In this document: positions 5,749-6,979 of the stretch, in pieces
How the letters are laid out: each line of letters begins with the position of its first letter
Position numbering within the stretch: the first letter of the stretch is position 1
Assembly (NCBI GenBank): GCA_017938785.1
Contig: JAGBAU010000251.1
Span: 1-6,979, forward strand
DNA length: 6,979 nt
Direction: 5' to 3'
Origin: Clostridia bacterium
GTDB lineage: Bacteria; Bacillota_A; Clostridia; Christensenellales; Aristaeellaceae
Notes under the pieces: generated by a model
The model's database searches: none
What the model was told of the DNA's origin: nothing
The model's input: only the letters and a program-made list of their open reading frames with translations
Program-made: the position numbers and the translations under genes

Positions 5749-6979
5749 ATGCCGTTTGCTCATCTTCACCTGCACAGCGAATACAGCCTGCTCGACGGCG
5801 CCAACCGCATCAAGCCGCTTGTCAAGCGCCTCAAGGAGCTGGGACAGACCCACGCCGCCCTCACCGACCACGGCGTGATGTACGGCGCGATTGATTTTTA
5901 CAACGCCTGTCAGGATGCGGGCATCACGCCCGTCATCGGCTGCGAGGTGTACATCTGCCAGGACCGGTTTGAAAAGCACGGCGCGGCACGCGAATACAGT
6001 CACCTCATCCTGCTTTGCGAAAACAACACCGGCTACCACAACCTCATCAAGCTGGTGTCGGCCGGCTTCACCGAGGGCTTCTACTACCGCCTGCGCATCG
6101 ACTACCAGCTGCTTAGTGAAAACCACGAGGGCCTCATCTGCCTGTCGGCGTGCCTGAGCGGCGACCTGCCCAAGATGCTTCTCTCCGGCCAGATGGAAGA
6201 GGCGAAGAAGTACGCGCTGGAAATGCAGGAGATGTTCGGCAAGGGCCGCTATTTCATCGAGATCATGGATCACGGCCTGCAGGAGGAGCGCATGGTGCTG
6301 CCGCGCCTCAAGCAGCTCAGCCGCGATACCGGCATTCCGCTGGTGGCCACCAACGACTGCCACTACCTCTACCGCGAGGATGCGCCCGCGCAGGAGGTGC
6401 TCATGTGCATCCAGACGGGCAAGACCCTGCAGGACGAAACCCGCATGCGCATGGAATCAGACCAGCTCTACGTGAAGAGCGAAAGCGAAATGCGCGAGCT
6501 CTTCCGCGACTGCCTCGAGGCGGTGGACATGGCGCAGACCATTGCGGAGATGTGCCATGTCAGCTTCGATTTTGGCAAGCTGCATCTGCCGCATTACCCC
6601 ATTGAAACGGGCGAAACCGCGCTGGAAATGCTCACGCGGCTCTGCATGGACGGCCTGAAAAAGAACTACCCCGATCAGGCGGATGATCCTCAGAGCGAGC
6701 CGCGCACCCGCCTTGCCTACGAGCTGGACATGATCCACCGCATGGGCTATGTGGATTACTTCCTCATCGTGTGGGATTTCATCAACTACGCCAAGCGCAA
6801 CGGCATCATGGTGGGCCCCGGCCGCGGCAGCGGCGCAGGCAGCATTGTGGCCTACACGCTGTCGATCACCCTGCTTGATCCCCTCAAATACAATCTGCTC
6901 TTTGAGCGCTTCCTGAATCCCGAGCGCATGTCCATGCCCGACCTTGACATCGACTTCTGCTATGAGCGCCGTCAGGAGG
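5749..6979 (+). CDS. dnaE: DNA polymerase III alpha subunit, DnaE (3' end cut by window)
   Basis: DnaE is the C-family replicative DNA polymerase. The frame is open from 5749 to the right edge, giving 410 codons of a protein usually near 1,100-1,200. The ATG follows AAAGGAGG (5734-5741) by 7 nt. The amino-terminal PHP domain (about 4-270) starts with [13 protein letters not shown] (5-17) and contains LTDHG (38-42), IGCEVY (63-68), YSHLILLC (83-90), LSACLSG (132-138) and ATNDCHY (200-206). The polymerase domain begins after about 275, with [20 protein letters not shown] (324-343). The palm motif [11 protein letters not shown] (355-365) and MPDLDIDF (396-403) follow; D400 and D402 correspond to the catalytic E. 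coli D401 and D403. The third catalytic Asp lies outside the window. It is DnaE, not PolC, because there is no inserted exonuclease or amino-terminal OB region. Clostridia usually carry PolC as well, so whether this is the main or the accessory replicase is not decidable here. It is transcribed apart from the sugar operon. Confidence 0.97.
   Translation, partial: MPFAHLHLHSEYSLLDGANRIKPLVKRLKELGQTHAALTDHGVMYGAIDFYNACQDAGITPVIGCEVYICQDRFEKHGAAREYSHLILLCENNTGYHNLIKLVSAGFTEGFYYRLRIDYQLLSENHEGLICLSACLSGDLPKMLLSGQMEEAKKYALEMQEMFGKGRYFIEIMDHGLQEERMVLPRLKQLSRDTGIPLVATNDCHYLYREDAPAQEVLMCIQTGKTLQDETRMRMESDQLYVKSESEMRELFRDCLEAVDMAQTIAEMCHVSFDFGKLHLPHYPIETGETALEMLTRLCMDGLKKNYPDQADDPQSEPRTRLAYELDMIHRMGYVDYFLIVWDFINYAKRNGIMVGPGRGSGAGSIVAYTLSITLLDPLKYNLLFERFLNPERMSMPDLDIDFCYERRQE

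Noticed and set aside
5506..6363. A 285-codon open frame on the - strand over the dnaE start and the terminator
   Set aside because: It overlaps the end of the isomerase gene, the terminator and the PHP domain of dnaE, and its product has no family resemblance.

Overview
The window is about 7 kb of GC-rich bacterial DNA. It is fully coding-dense, with every gene on the + strand. Strong Shine-Dalgarno sites (AAAGGAG or AAAGGAGG) sit 7-11 nt before each visible start. The DnaE amino-terminal sequence and the sugar-isomerase/DUF4867 pair resemble those of anaerobic gut Clostridia. My best guess is therefore a high-GC clostridial (Oscillospiraceae-like) gut organism; this is inferred from protein style and not from any marker gene.

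Positions 2-4072 and 4107-5585 form a carbohydrate catabolic cluster. It begins with the 3' part of a family 3 glycoside hydrolase of the beta-xylosidase type (2-1765). Xylulokinase xylB follows (1781-3304), coupled closely enough that its ribosome site overlaps the hydrolase stop codon. A 132-bp spacer (3305-3436) carries one long perfect hairpin followed by two abutting hairpin repeats. Next come a DUF4867 cupin-like protein (3437-4072) and a 492-residue L-fucose/L-arabinose-isomerase-family protein (4107-5585). The block ends at a strong intrinsic terminator (5617-5651).

The simplest reading is a xylo-oligosaccharide pathway. GH3 releases D-xylose, the isomerase makes D-xylulose, and XylB makes D-xylulose 5-phosphate for the pentose phosphate or phosphoketolase route. 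No classical xylose isomerase (XylA) is visible, so the FucI-like enzyme is the obvious candidate for that step. DUF4867 would be an accessory protein of unknown activity. The left edge cuts the operon, so transporters, regulators or xylA could lie upstream.

Beyond the terminator a separate unit starts: dnaE (5749 to the right edge), the DNA polymerase III alpha subunit. It is seen as 410 codons covering the PHP domain and the beginning of the polymerase domain, up to the first catalytic aspartates. All PHP metal-ligand positions appear intact.

I saw no tRNA, rRNA, CRISPR array, insertion sequence or phage gene. The most interesting items are the XylA-less isomerase/kinase/DUF4867 set and the compensatory changes between the two hairpin repeats in the xylB-DUF4867 spacer.
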